A program made the translations under genes and the position numbers. Shown here piece by piece: positions 11,625-22,049 of a DNA stretch of 64,000 nt. The DNA lies in assembly GCA_017311315.1 (NCBI GenBank), contig CM029647.1:5216576-5280575 (forward strand), written 5' to 3'. The notes beneath the pieces are model-generated. The model was not told the DNA's origin. It saw only the letters and a program-made list of their open reading frames with translations, and searched no databases. The DNA is from Dendrocalamus latiflorus (Eukaryota > Streptophyta > Magnoliopsida > Poales > Poaceae). Numbering within the stretch: the first letter of the stretch is position 1; every line of letters begins with the position of its first letter.

Positions 11625-11865
11625 ATTCATATTGTATTTTGTCTTTAGCTTATGAATATTAATACCTTGTAAAGAAGTTTGTAGAGAGACATTCACGTAC
11701 GATTTTAGTTGATATAAATGAAATAACTAGAGTGTATACTTCTATCAACTAGTAGATCTACCTTTAAAAGATACTCTATTTAAAAGCTAAATGCTATAGA
11801 AAAATTATTTACGCAGAAAAGTAGTTTCAGGGCCTGAGACGGAGCCCTAATAGGCTATATGCAGT
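11625..11865. repeat. Diverged copy of the GGGCCTGTTCTTTT repeat family
   Basis: Shares the order gatataaatgaa, ctagtagatctacctt, aaaagatactctatttaaaagct and ctatagaaaa with the better-kept copies at 24761, 32538, 43360 and 63112. The ends are eroded. Confidence 0.5.
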
Positions 11866-12153
11866 CTAGTACACTTGACATCTGGCCCCACACACACACA
11901 CAGCGGACATGCGATTGATCGGCCGCTGGGTATGAAGGCCCAAGTTAAGTTGCCCAAAATTTCAAGAGAAAAAACATCAAATTCTCAAGTCCCATATATT
12001 TACAGCGTGTGGCCCATTAGCAGCTGCATTCAGAGCCCAAAAGCCCAGATGTCGCGATCGTATGCATTCACAAAGAGAACATAGCCGAGAAAGACTAACG
12101 AAGCCCAGTTAGCTTCCGCAAATCCAAGCGACTTCGGCGAGTTCCCCACCGCC

Positions 12154-12473
12154 ATGGCCGCCGCCGGCGAAGCCTCCTCCAAGCTCCTCCGCTTCATCTG
12201 CTTCGTCGGTGCCGGGGGTACGCACCCTTCTCTCTCTGTACACACTCGTAGAACGCATGTGCTCGGCGCGCTACTCATATGCTTTGACAATTGGTGTTGA
12301 ACGCCCCTCTCTTCTTCCCAGTGATCTGCACCAAGGCCATCAACACGTATCGAGACTACGAGCACAAGCAGGAGGCCTCCGCCGCCGCTGCCGCAGAAGC
12401 AGAAGCAGCAGCCGCTGTGGTAGCAGTGGATCCCGCTCCGGCGAGCGCCGCCGCCGCCGCCGCGAAGCCTTGA
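12154..12473 (+). CDS. Small 71-residue protein with one hydrophobic segment, two exons
   Basis: Exon 1 is 12154-12217 and exon 2 is 12322-12473; the intron has GT...AG ends with a pyrimidine-rich acceptor (cttcttcccag) and splits a valine codon. The product starts MAAAGEASSKLLRFICFVGAG, continues VICTKAINTYRDYEHK, and ends in an Ala-rich tail closing AAAKP. Residues about 11-28 form one hydrophobic stretch followed by charged residues, which suggests a single-pass anchor or a small organelle-membrane protein; that is inference. Upstream, several GGCCCA/AGCCCA motifs (near 11937, 12010, 12040 and 12103) resemble the site II promoter elements of housekeeping plant genes. I recall similar short plant proteins of unknown function but cannot name a family. 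The correct splice frame and GC-rich coding against AT-rich surroundings support a real gene. Confidence 0.7.
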
Positions 12474-13607
12474 CCTCGGAGGAGGCCCTGTCTGCCCCGT
12501 TTAAGGTTCTTGGATGTTGCTCGCCCCACTCGCCAGAGAGGAAAAAAATGTTCTCTCTGCTTTTGTTATATGTAACGTATTGTGATGACATGAAACGATA
12601 AGAATCCCCTTTTCCCCATGTGAAATTGTGAATGCTGCGGTGTGATGAATAATATTGTTACACTTTTCTTTGCTAAGGAGTCGTGAATTGTGATCATGGT
12701 GCTTTACCTGCTATTAGTTTTGTATTTCCGTTTACTGGACTGCTATGATAATTAGGGAGAATCACTAATCAAAGTATCCTGCGTATTCGAGAAAAAAAAA
12801 ACTAATCAAAGTATAGATAGTTTACTGGTAATTGGTAAAAATTGAGTTACGGTATTTGCCTAGTTAAGCCTTTTGGTAATGTGTTAACTGGATTGGTGTT
12901 TTGACGAAGGATATTCTGCACTTCACTATCGAGCAAAAAGAATGTTGCCCTAACACTATGATTTCATATTTTCATATATAGAAACAAGCCAAAAGTCTCT
13001 TGACTCTGGTGATGCAACTTCTATAGTTCACATAACTTGATTATCTGTAAGTTGAGTGGCTTTTGTACTGAAAATTTCTTGTCTAAATTGTTTGACAAAA
13101 AGTATTCATTTCTGGTGGTGTGTGCGCAATTATAAGATCATGTGAAGATGCTATTTAGCTTGTACGAGTAACTTGGTATGAAGGAATATATCGACAAATT
13201 GTACTATTCTTGATCCCTTGATTTATTTCTGACATAACACATAGCTGAATAACTGTTGAACAGAAAATTGGTCCAATGTCCTTCCTTAGAAATTATCTGC
13301 TACACTTCATCAAATTGTCTTTCTTATTTTGTGTATCCATATTTTACTTTGAAGTTTGAACTTCATAACAAGTAGGAAGTGACCAATTCGCAATCGCAGA
13401 AATATGACACAGTAAGGAATCTGTTCTTTGCTTTCTGCCACAGTGAATTTTCTTATTCTTATTTTATTTAATTAAAGCTATTCAATCATCCTTTCTTTTG
13501 ACATCTTTGACACCTTCGCTATGTCAGTTTAACATTTCATTCGTTTTAACCATTTATTAGTGGATTTCATTACCCTATAATGCTCTAAATGATGATTTCT
13601 GCAGGAA
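12474..13607. other. 3' UTR of the small gene and AT-rich DNA
   Basis: The first roughly 200 bases (T-rich, with tgaataatattgttac) probably contain the 3' end of the 71-residue gene. The rest is AT-rich with no open frame of note. It ends in tgatgatttctgcag, a good splice-acceptor context immediately before the open frame at 13608. Confidence 0.4.
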
Positions 13608-13790
13608 ATGGTATGTTTGTCCCAAAGCAACAGCCAAAAGAATGACATTGTGAATCTTCGTGCTTCCATTGGTGAAAAGAACAGGAGATCCATGTTCAAC
13701 AATTTCTACTACAAAAGGAAAACTGGCAAAAAAGATCAACAAAGAGCTCTAAAGCCTGATGCTCAAGTGAGCAATGTCTCAGCTCTTTGA
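13608..13790 (+). pseudogene. Possible terminal exon or exon relic, unrecognised
   Basis: An open frame follows a plausible acceptor (ttctgcag, ending at 13604) and runs 60 residues to a TGA. It is basic and hydrophilic (blocks such as FYYKRKTGKKDQQRAL) and unlike the repeats around it. It could be the last exon of a gene whose upstream exons are lost, or a transposon-carried fragment. It could also be spliced to the small gene at 12154, although that gene already ends in its own stop. Function unknown; support is limited to the acceptor and the open frame. Confidence 0.22.
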
Positions 13791-14079
13791 GAAATAGAGA
13801 AAAAGGAGAGGAAAATGGATTGTAATTGCATCTCTGATGAGGTTGCACTTAAATGACATCTCTTGTGATCGACTTAAGAGGACCGAGTTAGAGGTGATGA
13901 CTCAGCAAGTGATGGAAGCTTTTCCTCTGAGTGCCCGTTCCAGCAGATGTCCCTGAGTGAAGGTTTCAGGTCCTTGTTGCAGAACATTTCACACTCTAAT
14001 GTGTGATGTGTCCCCTGCCGACTTCTTCACCTCAACAACATAGAAGGATGGTGTCACTTCAAAGATCTCCGCATCGATC

Positions 14080-14520
14080 GCAAGCTGCCCCTTCCTCCCT
14101 TCCTTGGATCCCTGCAGCCTGGCGGAGGCCCCCACGGCCTCACCCCCAATCCCCTCCCTAACCCCGTTAGCCTTGCCATGGGGGGCAGTCCTCGCGGGGA
14201 CTCGACCCCACGGGAATCCTTGTGGGGATTAAAAAATAGGATAAGTTATGTAAAAATGTGAATTTGTTTATTAATTTATAATTATTTAGGTATATTTTGA
14301 AAGGCTTCAAAATATATATTCTAACATATAGATTCAAGTTTTAATCTAAATATATAAGAAAATAATACAATCTCCCATAATAAAAACTATAATCTATTAA
14401 TTAAAAATATTTTTTATTTTTACCGGGGCCCCATGAGGGGAGAACGACCCCTGTCCCTGTCTCGCTAGCTTAGCGGGGCCTCGTCCCCGCTGCCCCATGG
14501 GGGGAGATTGCCCCCTACCG
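14080..14520. repeat. Second, end-eroded copy of the 11077-11525 hAT-type element
   Basis: It has the same design as 11077-11525: GC-rich flanks with ccccgaggggactc-type text (ctcgcggggactcgacccc; tgaggggagaacgacccctg) around an AT-rich core containing tttaaaaat and atataagaaaataatac. The final ggagattgccccctaccg recalls the TTGCCATCTCT terminus, but no clean inverted ends or duplication remain. Confidence 0.5.
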
Positions 14521-14529
14521 CCGCCCTTC

Positions 14530-15880
14530 AAAAATAAGGTTCACGTTTTCTTTGGTTTTAGGTTTCATGTATCAGGATTCACACAAGTTTCAGTAGGTTT
14601 CAAGTTTCATACTTGGAGTTTCAAGAACAAGTTTGCATTCGCATGAGTTTCAGGTTTCAACACAAGTTTCAGTATGTTCCATGTTTTATATTTGTAGTTT
14701 CAAAAACAAGTTTCACATTTTTTTAATGAGTTTTAGAGTATCAAGTATCATGTTTTATGTAAATTTCATTAGATTTAAGGTTTTCATATTTGTAGTTTCA
14801 AAAATAAGTTTCATATTTTCATGAGTTCCAGATTTTCAAGTTTCATGTAAGTTTCACTAGGTTTCATGTTTTCATGTTTGGAGTTCCAAAAACAAGTTTC
14901 ATATTTTCATGACTTTTGGAGTTTCAAGTCTCATGTTTCATATAAGTTTCACTAGGTTTCAGATTTTTATATTTGTAGTTTCAAAAATAAGTTTTAGAGT
15001 TCCAAGTTTCATGTACGTATAGGTTTTCATGTTCAGAGTTTCAAAAACAAGTTTTATAATTTTCATGAGTTTTAGAGTTCTAAATCTCATGTTTCATGTA
15101 AGTTTCACTAAGTTTCAAGTTTTTATGTTTGTAATTTCAAAAACAAGTTTCACATTTTTATAAGTTTTAGAGTTTTAAGTCTCATGTTTTATATAAGTTT
15201 CATTAGATTTCAGATTTTCATGTTTGGTGTTTCTAAAACAAGTTTCACATTTTCATGGGTTTAGAGTTTCAAGTCTTATATTTTATATAAGTTTTGCTAG
15301 ATTTTAGGCTTTCATATTTGTAGTCCAAAAAATAAGTTTCACATTTTCATTAGTATCAAAGTTCCAAGTTTCACTAAGTTTCATGTTTTAATGTTTGGAG
15401 TTTCAAGTAGTTTTCATGAGTTTTCGGTCTTAGGTTTAACACAAGTTTCAGTTGGTTTCAGGTTTCATATTTGTAGTTTTAAAAACAAGTTTCACATTTT
15501 TATGAGTTTCAATTACCAAGTTTTAGCAAGTTTCAGGGTTTATATTTGGAGTTTCAAATATTTCTTTATGGGTTTTAGATTTCAAATATGAGATTTCACA
15601 CTAGTTTCAGTATGTTTTAGATTTAATGTTTGGAGTTTGTAAACTATAGGAAGTTTTAGAAAAGTATCAGCAGAGTTTCAATAAGTTTCATCAAATTTCA
15701 TGTTCTAAAGTCCAAGGTTTCAAAAAGTTTTCGTAAAGCTTTAGAGTTTCAAGTCTCAAGTTAGGTTTCTTATTTTTCATATTTGGAACTGCAAAATGGT
15801 TTTCATGAGTTTCAAGTCTCAGGTTTCCCACAAGTTTCAGGCCTCAAGTAATGTTTCATCTATGAATCATCAGGTTTCTA
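14530..15880. repeat. Degenerate minisatellite of about 93-96-bp units built on GTTTCA
   Basis: About 1.35 kb made almost only of phrases such as gtttcaaaaacaagtttcac, tttcatgagttttagagttt, caagtctcatgtttcat and aagtttcactaggtttcag in recurring order. The anchor aaaaa(c/t)aagttt recurs at about 14702, 14798, 14887, 14983, 15043, 15138, 15234 and 15327. Spacings are therefore 93-96 bp, with one 89-bp and one truncated 60-bp step. The strand is strikingly poor in C outside TTTC. The open frames inside (14633-14824, 15391-15591) are by-products of the repeat. The order weakens after 15400 and a few inverted pieces (gatgaaacatc) occur to 16030. Confidence 0.9.
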
Positions 15881-16207
15881 TGGTGAAGCCTGACATCTTT
15901 GAAATGTAAGTTTCAGCTCTAAAAACGTGAGGCTTCAATGATCAAACTAGGATGAAACATCATGAACTAGATCGATACATCTTGAAACCCAGATAAAACT
16001 TTTCAAAAGTATTTTTCGATGAAACTTTATGTGTACAGGAAACACAAATGCTGTAAAAATAATGCATCAATACTCTTGCATAACTGGTTGAGAGTTAGCC
16101 AAACAATATATCGCAATCTTCTATAAGAAACATTTTCATATCACTACAACTAAACAATTCATCATCCACGACCATACTTCCATACAAACAAGATGTTCAA
16201 AAATATT

Positions 16208-16506
16208 GAGTAAAGTCCATTACCAGTCCTTAAACTTTTTATGCTGTGTCATCCCGGTCCATAGACTTTCAAAGTGTACCATCCCGGTCCATAAACTTTC
16301 AAAGTGTGCCATTACCAGTCCTTAAACTTTTTATGTTGTGTCATCCTGGTTCATAGATTTTCAAAGTGTGCCATTACAGCTGGACCCGAAACGCTCCGGT
16401 AATGGCACACTTTGAAAGTTTATGGACCGGGATGACATACTTTGAAAGTCTATGGACCGGGATGACACAGCATAAAAAGTTTAAGGACCGGTAATGGACT
16501 TTACTC
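16208..16506. mobile_element. Mutator-type hairpin MITE, 299 bp
   Basis: Perfect 9-bp target duplication AAAAATATT (16199-16207 and 16507-16515) flanks inverted ends starting GAGTAAAGTCCATTACC. The arms match for roughly 109 bases, so the whole folds into a long hairpin. Each arm is built from sub-repeats (catcccggtccata, actttcaaagtgt). The left arm carries an additional partial copy of its own sequence before the centre (gctggacccgaaacgctcc). The 9-bp duplication points to mobilisation by a Mutator-like transposase. Confidence 0.92.
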
Positions 16507-16515
16507 AAAAATATT

Positions 16516-19151
16516 GTAGCTGCCACTCCAAAACATAAGTAAAAACAAAAGAAGCTAATAACATATGTTAATAGCATTTTAATGATCTATCTTTTAAAGT
16601 TTAGCAACCTGTGTACATGTACAAAAGATTAGCAACTATTTTCTATTTTTCTGTTCATTCATCTATGAGAACACCAAAAAAGCTTCTTATTTTGCATGAG
16701 CTTATCTCAATCTTTGACATCCTCTTTAATCAAATCAATCTACAAGTAGCATTGCATAATTAGTTCAATTCAAATGTTACACTTGTAGGAGCAGGTTACC
16801 ATATGGAGGCTAAATAGAAGTATAAATCTAAGCATGCTCTCCATAGGAACATGTAATTTTCACTAGTTGTATATTGCTCCTGCATAGCAACTCCAGTTTT
16901 AGCAAGGCCATTGGCTTCGGCATCATCACCTACAACCAACCAAAAATGAGAAAATGAAAATGCGTAAGGGATCTGGACAAAGAATTTCAAGTATAATACA
17001 AAAGAGATTCGAAGTCTGAACAGAGTTCCAAGTTTTATATCTAGTTTCAAGTATAATAACACACGCTGTTATGGCAAAAATACAGTGAGGCCTAAGTTCA
17101 ATACCTCCCTGGCAGAGAGTTTCAAGTTTTACCTCTAGTGAGAAGCGATCCCAGAACAACCATAGAACATTAAACCTCACATTGATAAAATTCAAAAAAT
17201 AGGGCTAGAGCTCACCGGATATGGACACTAATACGAGCATCACATTGGGGAGAAATGGCTTTGAACAAAATATGTATCAACTTTATCAATGGGATGTGGG
17301 GGGGGGGGGGGGGGGGGGGGGTAGAGAAACAGGAACAGAGGAGGACAGGGATGGATGGGATTCGGAGAGGAAGGGCTCTAGGGATAGGAACGCAAGTAGA
17401 TAAGGGACTCCACGGGAGGAGGTGTATTGGGAGCTCCTGGGGCGGCAAGCTGAGGAGGGGATCCATGGAGGAGGCGTGCCATGGAGCTCTATGGCGGCTC
17501 TCATCACAGCAGCTACACGCCAGTCACCAGGCAGGGACCGTTGGGGGAGGAGAGGTCAGTGCACTTGACAGCTGGTCATCGCCGTGCTCACACGCCAGCC
17601 ATTGCTGCCGTACACCGAAAACCTAAGCGGAGAGAGTGAAGCAATGGTGCATATTGTGTTGAGAGAAATCGGACGGAGGAGAGTTTGGTCAGGTAATGCT
17701 TATGGATGAGTGCAACAACTATGTGATCCAACGGCCGTTTGTTATCCCGTCGAAAGGGTAGAGAATGGTTTCTCTAGTTTTTCTGTTTTGCAAAACCAAT
17801 GGGCTATTGTAAAATCAAACCAATGAGAACTTTTACGAAACCAATGGGCTTTCTAGCTATTTGGAACAAGCAATTTCGAACCAACTCTGAAAACAGTATA
17901 ATTCCCGCAGCCGACTGTGCAAGCGGGGAGCCTTGTAACCTATGGCCCGTGTCAAAGTTGAACGAACGGGCTAGTGTAGTGTCAGAACTTGAAACCCAAC
18001 TTTCTTCGGAAGAATTTCTGTCCCGGACCACTTCGCTCTGCTTTCTGTCTTGATTTCAGCTTCAAAGAAAAAAAAAGGATTTCATGGGCTTTACTATTCT
18101 CCATCCTATTAATATTCCACAAGTAACTGATCATGCATGGGCTTCGTAATCAAGCCTGCAGTGAGAAACAATTTCAAAAAATAATAATAAACTGCGCAGT
18201 TTTTGCAAACAATACCAGTCAGCCATTGAGGATAAATGACGAAATAAAGTTCACCAACTCTGGTTTCCTATTACCCATATATATTCAGGGTGAAGAAGCA
18301 CAAGGTTGGCCTGGTTCAGTATAAACGACATACAGTTACTTCAAGGAGAGAATGAATTGTCAGAGATAGAAAATCTAGGAACTTCGATAAATGATCAAGT
18401 TTCTCAATTCAATCATATATGATGTACTATTTATGATATATTGGAAACAATGTTGGGTATGTGATGATCAAAGGTGAATGATTCAAAGAGAGAGCTGAGA
18501 TTGACAAGGGCAGCACATCATATCACCTATAATTTACCTCGCTTGGTTCTAGCCTTCCCTATCAGAAATGGGTCCCAGCTCCAACATCCAAGCTTCCTCT
18601 AGATGTGGCCGCACTATGGTCAACAAAAACATTCCAGGTTTCCAAATCAAGAACAGAATAGTAGTTAGTGCAACCTGTCAAGTGCAGATCTCTCACAGAA
18701 AGAACATCCCCGGTACTGTGTATATATGCAAAAGAGGACACAAATATCATGTCAATGAAGATTGAGACGGCCCTATTATCAAAGGCCAAGACGCGAATCC
18801 AATCAGATGCAGGTGGGCATGGAGAAAACAATATGAGTAATATAGTGTCAGCAAAGTGATTATTAAGTGCTAGTATATTGACATAAATCATAATTCATGC
18901 AAACCAGAGCAAACAGTGTCAGAAAGTATCATAGCCAAATAACAGACATACTGATATAACTGATAGTTGCTGGTGATAAGTACTTGTAGCACACTGGATT
19001 AGAAGTAGCATGTTTCTGAGGAAATTTCTAAGATTCCTCTTACCTACAACACAAAGCATTAGATAACCTAAGCAATCCTTATTGAAGAGATAACCTGAAC
19101 GATTCAGCTCTCTAGCTTTTCCTTGCTGTACAGTTTGATCATCAGAAACTT
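16516..19151. other. Gene-free stretch with 24-G run; downstream flank of PNGase A copy 1
   Basis: No gene is supported. 17298-17321 is a run of 24 G. 17340-17640 is G/A-rich on the plus strand with short open frames of low complexity. On the minus strand 18562-18891 is open for 109 residues, with text (SVLDLETWNVFVDHS) that looks protein-like, but it has no start context or domain I can name. The DNA 18900-19151 lies just past the PNGase A stop and should contain its 3' UTR. Confidence 0.4.
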
Positions 19152-20942
19152 TCATCTTGATGGCTGATCATTAAAATTCCTGGAGGTGAATTTGGACCCA
19201 CTATATTGTGATCCCTTTATGCAAGAATCACTAGAATGGTCAAAAATTATAGTGTAGTTCCTGCTGTTCACATCCCTGAAGTAGCATCCATTAGTACCCA
19301 CATATTTATACACCTGATGGGTCTCCCCCAATCCATCAACCACCAAATTCTTCTTCACCCTCAAACTACCGCGTGCCGACTGTGCATTCTGCAGAGAGCT
19401 GTATGAGAACCCTAGCTTCCCACCAGAGATCCTCTTCTCATTGATGCCCAATTTGACAATTGAAACCAATGAGTACTCATCACCCACTTGATCTGAGGTT
19501 CCAGAAAAAACATAGAATGGGAAGACCTGGTGAACTTCCTCCGAGAGAATCACAGCACCGTTTGCGGCGAAAACACCAGATTTTGCATCGATTGTTTGGT
19601 TCACCACTTGCACTGTGCCATTCTTGCTGTACACATTGCTGTTCCCATAGCCGAATTTCTGGTAGAAAGTTGTCATGACCTTGCCATAAGATGATTTCAC
19701 CCAACCGGTGGCAGAGACATGCCGGCTTGCGGTCGTCACAAACCGTCCATCCAGCCCTCTGAACTCTGAGTCCACATTAAGTGCCAATGCGGGCACATCA
19801 TAGCTGACCAAGCTCCCAATTGTCTTGTCACTCTTATGATCCAACCAAAGATGCAAATTGGCATCAATGAGCCACACATCCAATGCATTTGTCACACCAA
19901 ACCCAAAATCATGCTCCTTGCCGTCCAGGAGCTTCCCCACGAATGGCGTGATGTCAATGTCATACGTCGGGAGATTGAATGAACCAATGCCGGTGATAGG
20001 CCGCCAGAACAGAGGGTTGACACCGCCCGTATATATAACAGTGAATGGCCAAATAGCACCAACAACATCGTCATCGACCTTAACAATGATCTCCCGGAAC
20101 GCGCCATTGCCAGTGAGGCTGGGCAGGTTGTTTGCCTCAATGTACTCGTTGGGCGGGTGGGTGTACCAGTCCTCGTCGTTGGAATGGAACGAGACGAACA
20201 CCTCGAGGACCGCCCGGTAGGTGTTCGACGGAATGGAAAGCTTCTTGGACTGCACATCGGTGGAATTCTGGATGGCGAACCACTGCCCATCGTTCAAAGG
20301 TAGGCTTCTTGAGATGGGCACTATCAGATCAGCATGCTGCGGCCGCGGCGGCGGCGGTGCTGGGTGGAAGTAGAGGTGGAGAGTGAGGTTGGCGTGGTAG
20401 ACGCCAGTGTAGGTGTCGTCGATGAGGTTGCCAAGGTACACTGAGATCTCGCCAGGCTCGGAGAGAAGGGCCGCGTACCTCGTGATGTCGCGGGACACGG
20501 ACCAGATGATGCCGGTGGCTCGAGGCTCGGCGGTGCAGCTGCGGAGGAGCTCGGCGCCGGAGAGCCAGACGCCGAAGATGCGGTCGAACTGGCGACCACG
20601 GCAGTCGGCGCTCCACTCGAGCACCGCGAGCGCGAGGGACCCGCCGCGGGCGCGCGCGGCGACCAGGCAGGCAGGCGGCGCGTAGGCGGCGGTGATGGGG
20701 GGCCGGCCGTAGGTGTATCCGAAGGAGTGGGAGAGGAGCAGCGCGGAGCAGGGCCCGAGGCTGCCGCGCGGCGGGCGGATCGGGCGGTCCACCTCGAAGA
20801 AGGTGGTCGGCGGCTCCGAGGCGTTGAAGGAGTCGGGGTGGAAGGACGTGAACCGGTGCCTGCGCGGCACGGCGAACGCCGCGAGGGGGAGGTGGAGCAC
20901 GAGGAGGAGGACGAGGCAGGAAGTGGTGATCGGCGATGCCAT
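19152..20942 (-). CDS. Peptide-N4-(N-acetyl-beta-glucosaminyl)asparagine amidase A-like protein, copy 1
   Basis: Intronless, 596 residues. Plant PNGase A cleaves the amide between asparagine and the first GlcNAc of N-glycans on glycopeptides, in the secretory pathway, vacuole or wall. Family blocks in order: FFEVDRPIRPPRGSLGPCS, LLLSHSFGYTY, DRIFGVWLSGAELLRSCTAEP, SVYLGNLIDDTYTGVYHANL, SRSLPLNDGQWF, GAIWPFTVIYTGGVNPLFW, GSFNLPTYDIDITPFVGKLL and DANLHLWLDH. The ATG at 20942 gives a clear signal peptide (MASPITTSCLVLLLVLHLPLAAFA). The frame is open upstream to 21005, but only via a non-ATG codon. Compared with copies 2 and 3 it has about ten extra residues after the DWYTHPPN region and a longer C-terminus, and is less GC-rich in its 3' half. 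It is probably the more ancestral member. Several NxS/T sites suggest that it is itself glycosylated. Catalytic residues are not known to me. Confidence 0.93.
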   Translation of the reverse strand: MASPITTSCLVLLLVLHLPLAAFAVPRRHRFTSFHPDSFNASEPPTTFFEVDRPIRPPRGSLGPCSALLLSHSFGYTYGRPPITAAYAPPACLVAARARGGSLALAVLEWSADCRGRQFDRIFGVWLSGAELLRSCTAEPRATGIIWSVSRDITRYAALLSEPGEISVYLGNLIDDTYTGVYHANLTLHLYFHPAPPPPRPQHADLIVPISRSLPLNDGQWFAIQNSTDVQSKKLSIPSNTYRAVLEVFVSFHSNDEDWYTHPPNEYIEANNLPSLTGNGAFREIIVKVDDDVVGAIWPFTVIYTGGVNPLFWRPITGIGSFNLPTYDIDITPFVGKLLDGKEHDFGFGVTNALDVWLIDANLHLWLDHKSDKTIGSLVSYDVPALALNVDSEFRGLDGRFVTTASRHVSATGWVKSSYGKVMTTFYQKFGYGNSNVYSKNGTVQVVNQTIDAKSGVFAANGAVILSEEVHQVFPFYVFSGTSDQVGDEYSLVSIVKLGINEKRISGGKLGFSYSSLQNAQSARGSLRVKKNLVVDGLGETHQVYKYVGTNGCYFRDVNSRNYTIIFDHSSDSCIKGSQYSGSKFTSRNFNDQPSR

Positions 20943-22049
20943 GGCTGGAGCGGGAGGCACGAAAAGGGGGCCGTGGAGTGGAGCCGGGAGTATCTTTCTC
21001 TGCAATTTCTACTGGAACGGCAGAGGATGAGATTTCCGTCCGGCTCTCTGTTGCTACAGAATAGTCACAAATTGAATAGTCGGTTGGAGAGACCTCTAGT
21101 AATGGTAAATAAAAAATTATTAATTATATGACACGAAATAACGTCTACTTCTATAGAATGCTATTAAAATACTCTTTTTACTATATACTATTCAATAGCA
21201 CTAAAATTTTATTATATGCCACTGCCGTTAGTTGACTGTTAGGGCTGACCATTATACTCTGAAAAAGGACCAAAATGCCCCTAGTAAAGACCAGAGACTT
21301 GATTTATTTAAAATAGAAAATAATCTTCAAAAGTTATAACAATTTACAGGGGTGTTTTTCAACATGTCAGTGAGCTAGGAAAACAATTTCAAGTCACTAT
21401 TTAAAGAAAATTTTAAGATTTTTAATTTAAATGCTAATAAAGGCAGAGACTACATGAGGTCTAAAAATTCTAGAAAAAATCTCACATACTCCTAATATAT
21501 CACATAGCTCCTGAAAAATATGATTTTCTATTTTGTATAGTGAATTTGTACTTTAGAATTTTATTCCTTTATAGATCTTGAGATTGTAAATTTTTGTACA
21601 TTGGACTTATAACATTATAATCGAATATTTGAGATATTCATTATTGTAATCCAGTTTTTATGTATTCGGACTTCTTATATAATGACACTTCCATTATTTT
21701 AATTTTGTATTGGATGATTAAATGTTACTTCTTTCATTAATGTATTAATTACTTTCTAACTGTGTGATTTTGGATTAATTAGTTTTTGAGAGTTATCACA
21801 AGTGAGCTCTAATCAAGCTATCTACAGTGAACCCCTCCACGGGGTTCCCACCAAGTACCTCTGGTGACTCCACACCTTGCCACCACCAACACGCACACCC
21901 TAGTGAATTTTCACAAAGCTACCTATAGCGAGCTCACGCTATCAAGGTTGCCCTTGCAAGATGTTGCAAAAGGTTTGTTTTGATGGTGCAGTAGTTCGTG
22001 TGGAGGTCTACCCTTGCAAGGAACGACTGGAGCTCGTTGGATCTAACAA
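20943..22049. other. Upstream flank of PNGase A copy 1 and AT-rich DNA
   Basis: The first 100 bases upstream (plus 20943-21050) are GC-rich leader or promoter. No convincing TATA lies close; an A/T block (aaataaaaaattattaatta, about 21105-21126) may serve on the minus strand. Then comes AT-rich DNA to 21780 and a C-rich patch at 21825-21930 with repeated cctctggtgactccac-like phrases. No gene is supported. Confidence 0.4.

Noticed and set aside
14633..15591. Open frames within the GTTTCA minisatellite
   Set aside because: Their residues (FxVSSFM, SFKNKFHIF) simply translate the DNA repeat.
18562..18891. 109-residue minus-strand frame just downstream of PNGase A copy 1, partly protein-like
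   Set aside because: I could not place it in a family (an F-box-like associated domain was considered) and found no start, splice or expression signal; noted only in the gap entry.
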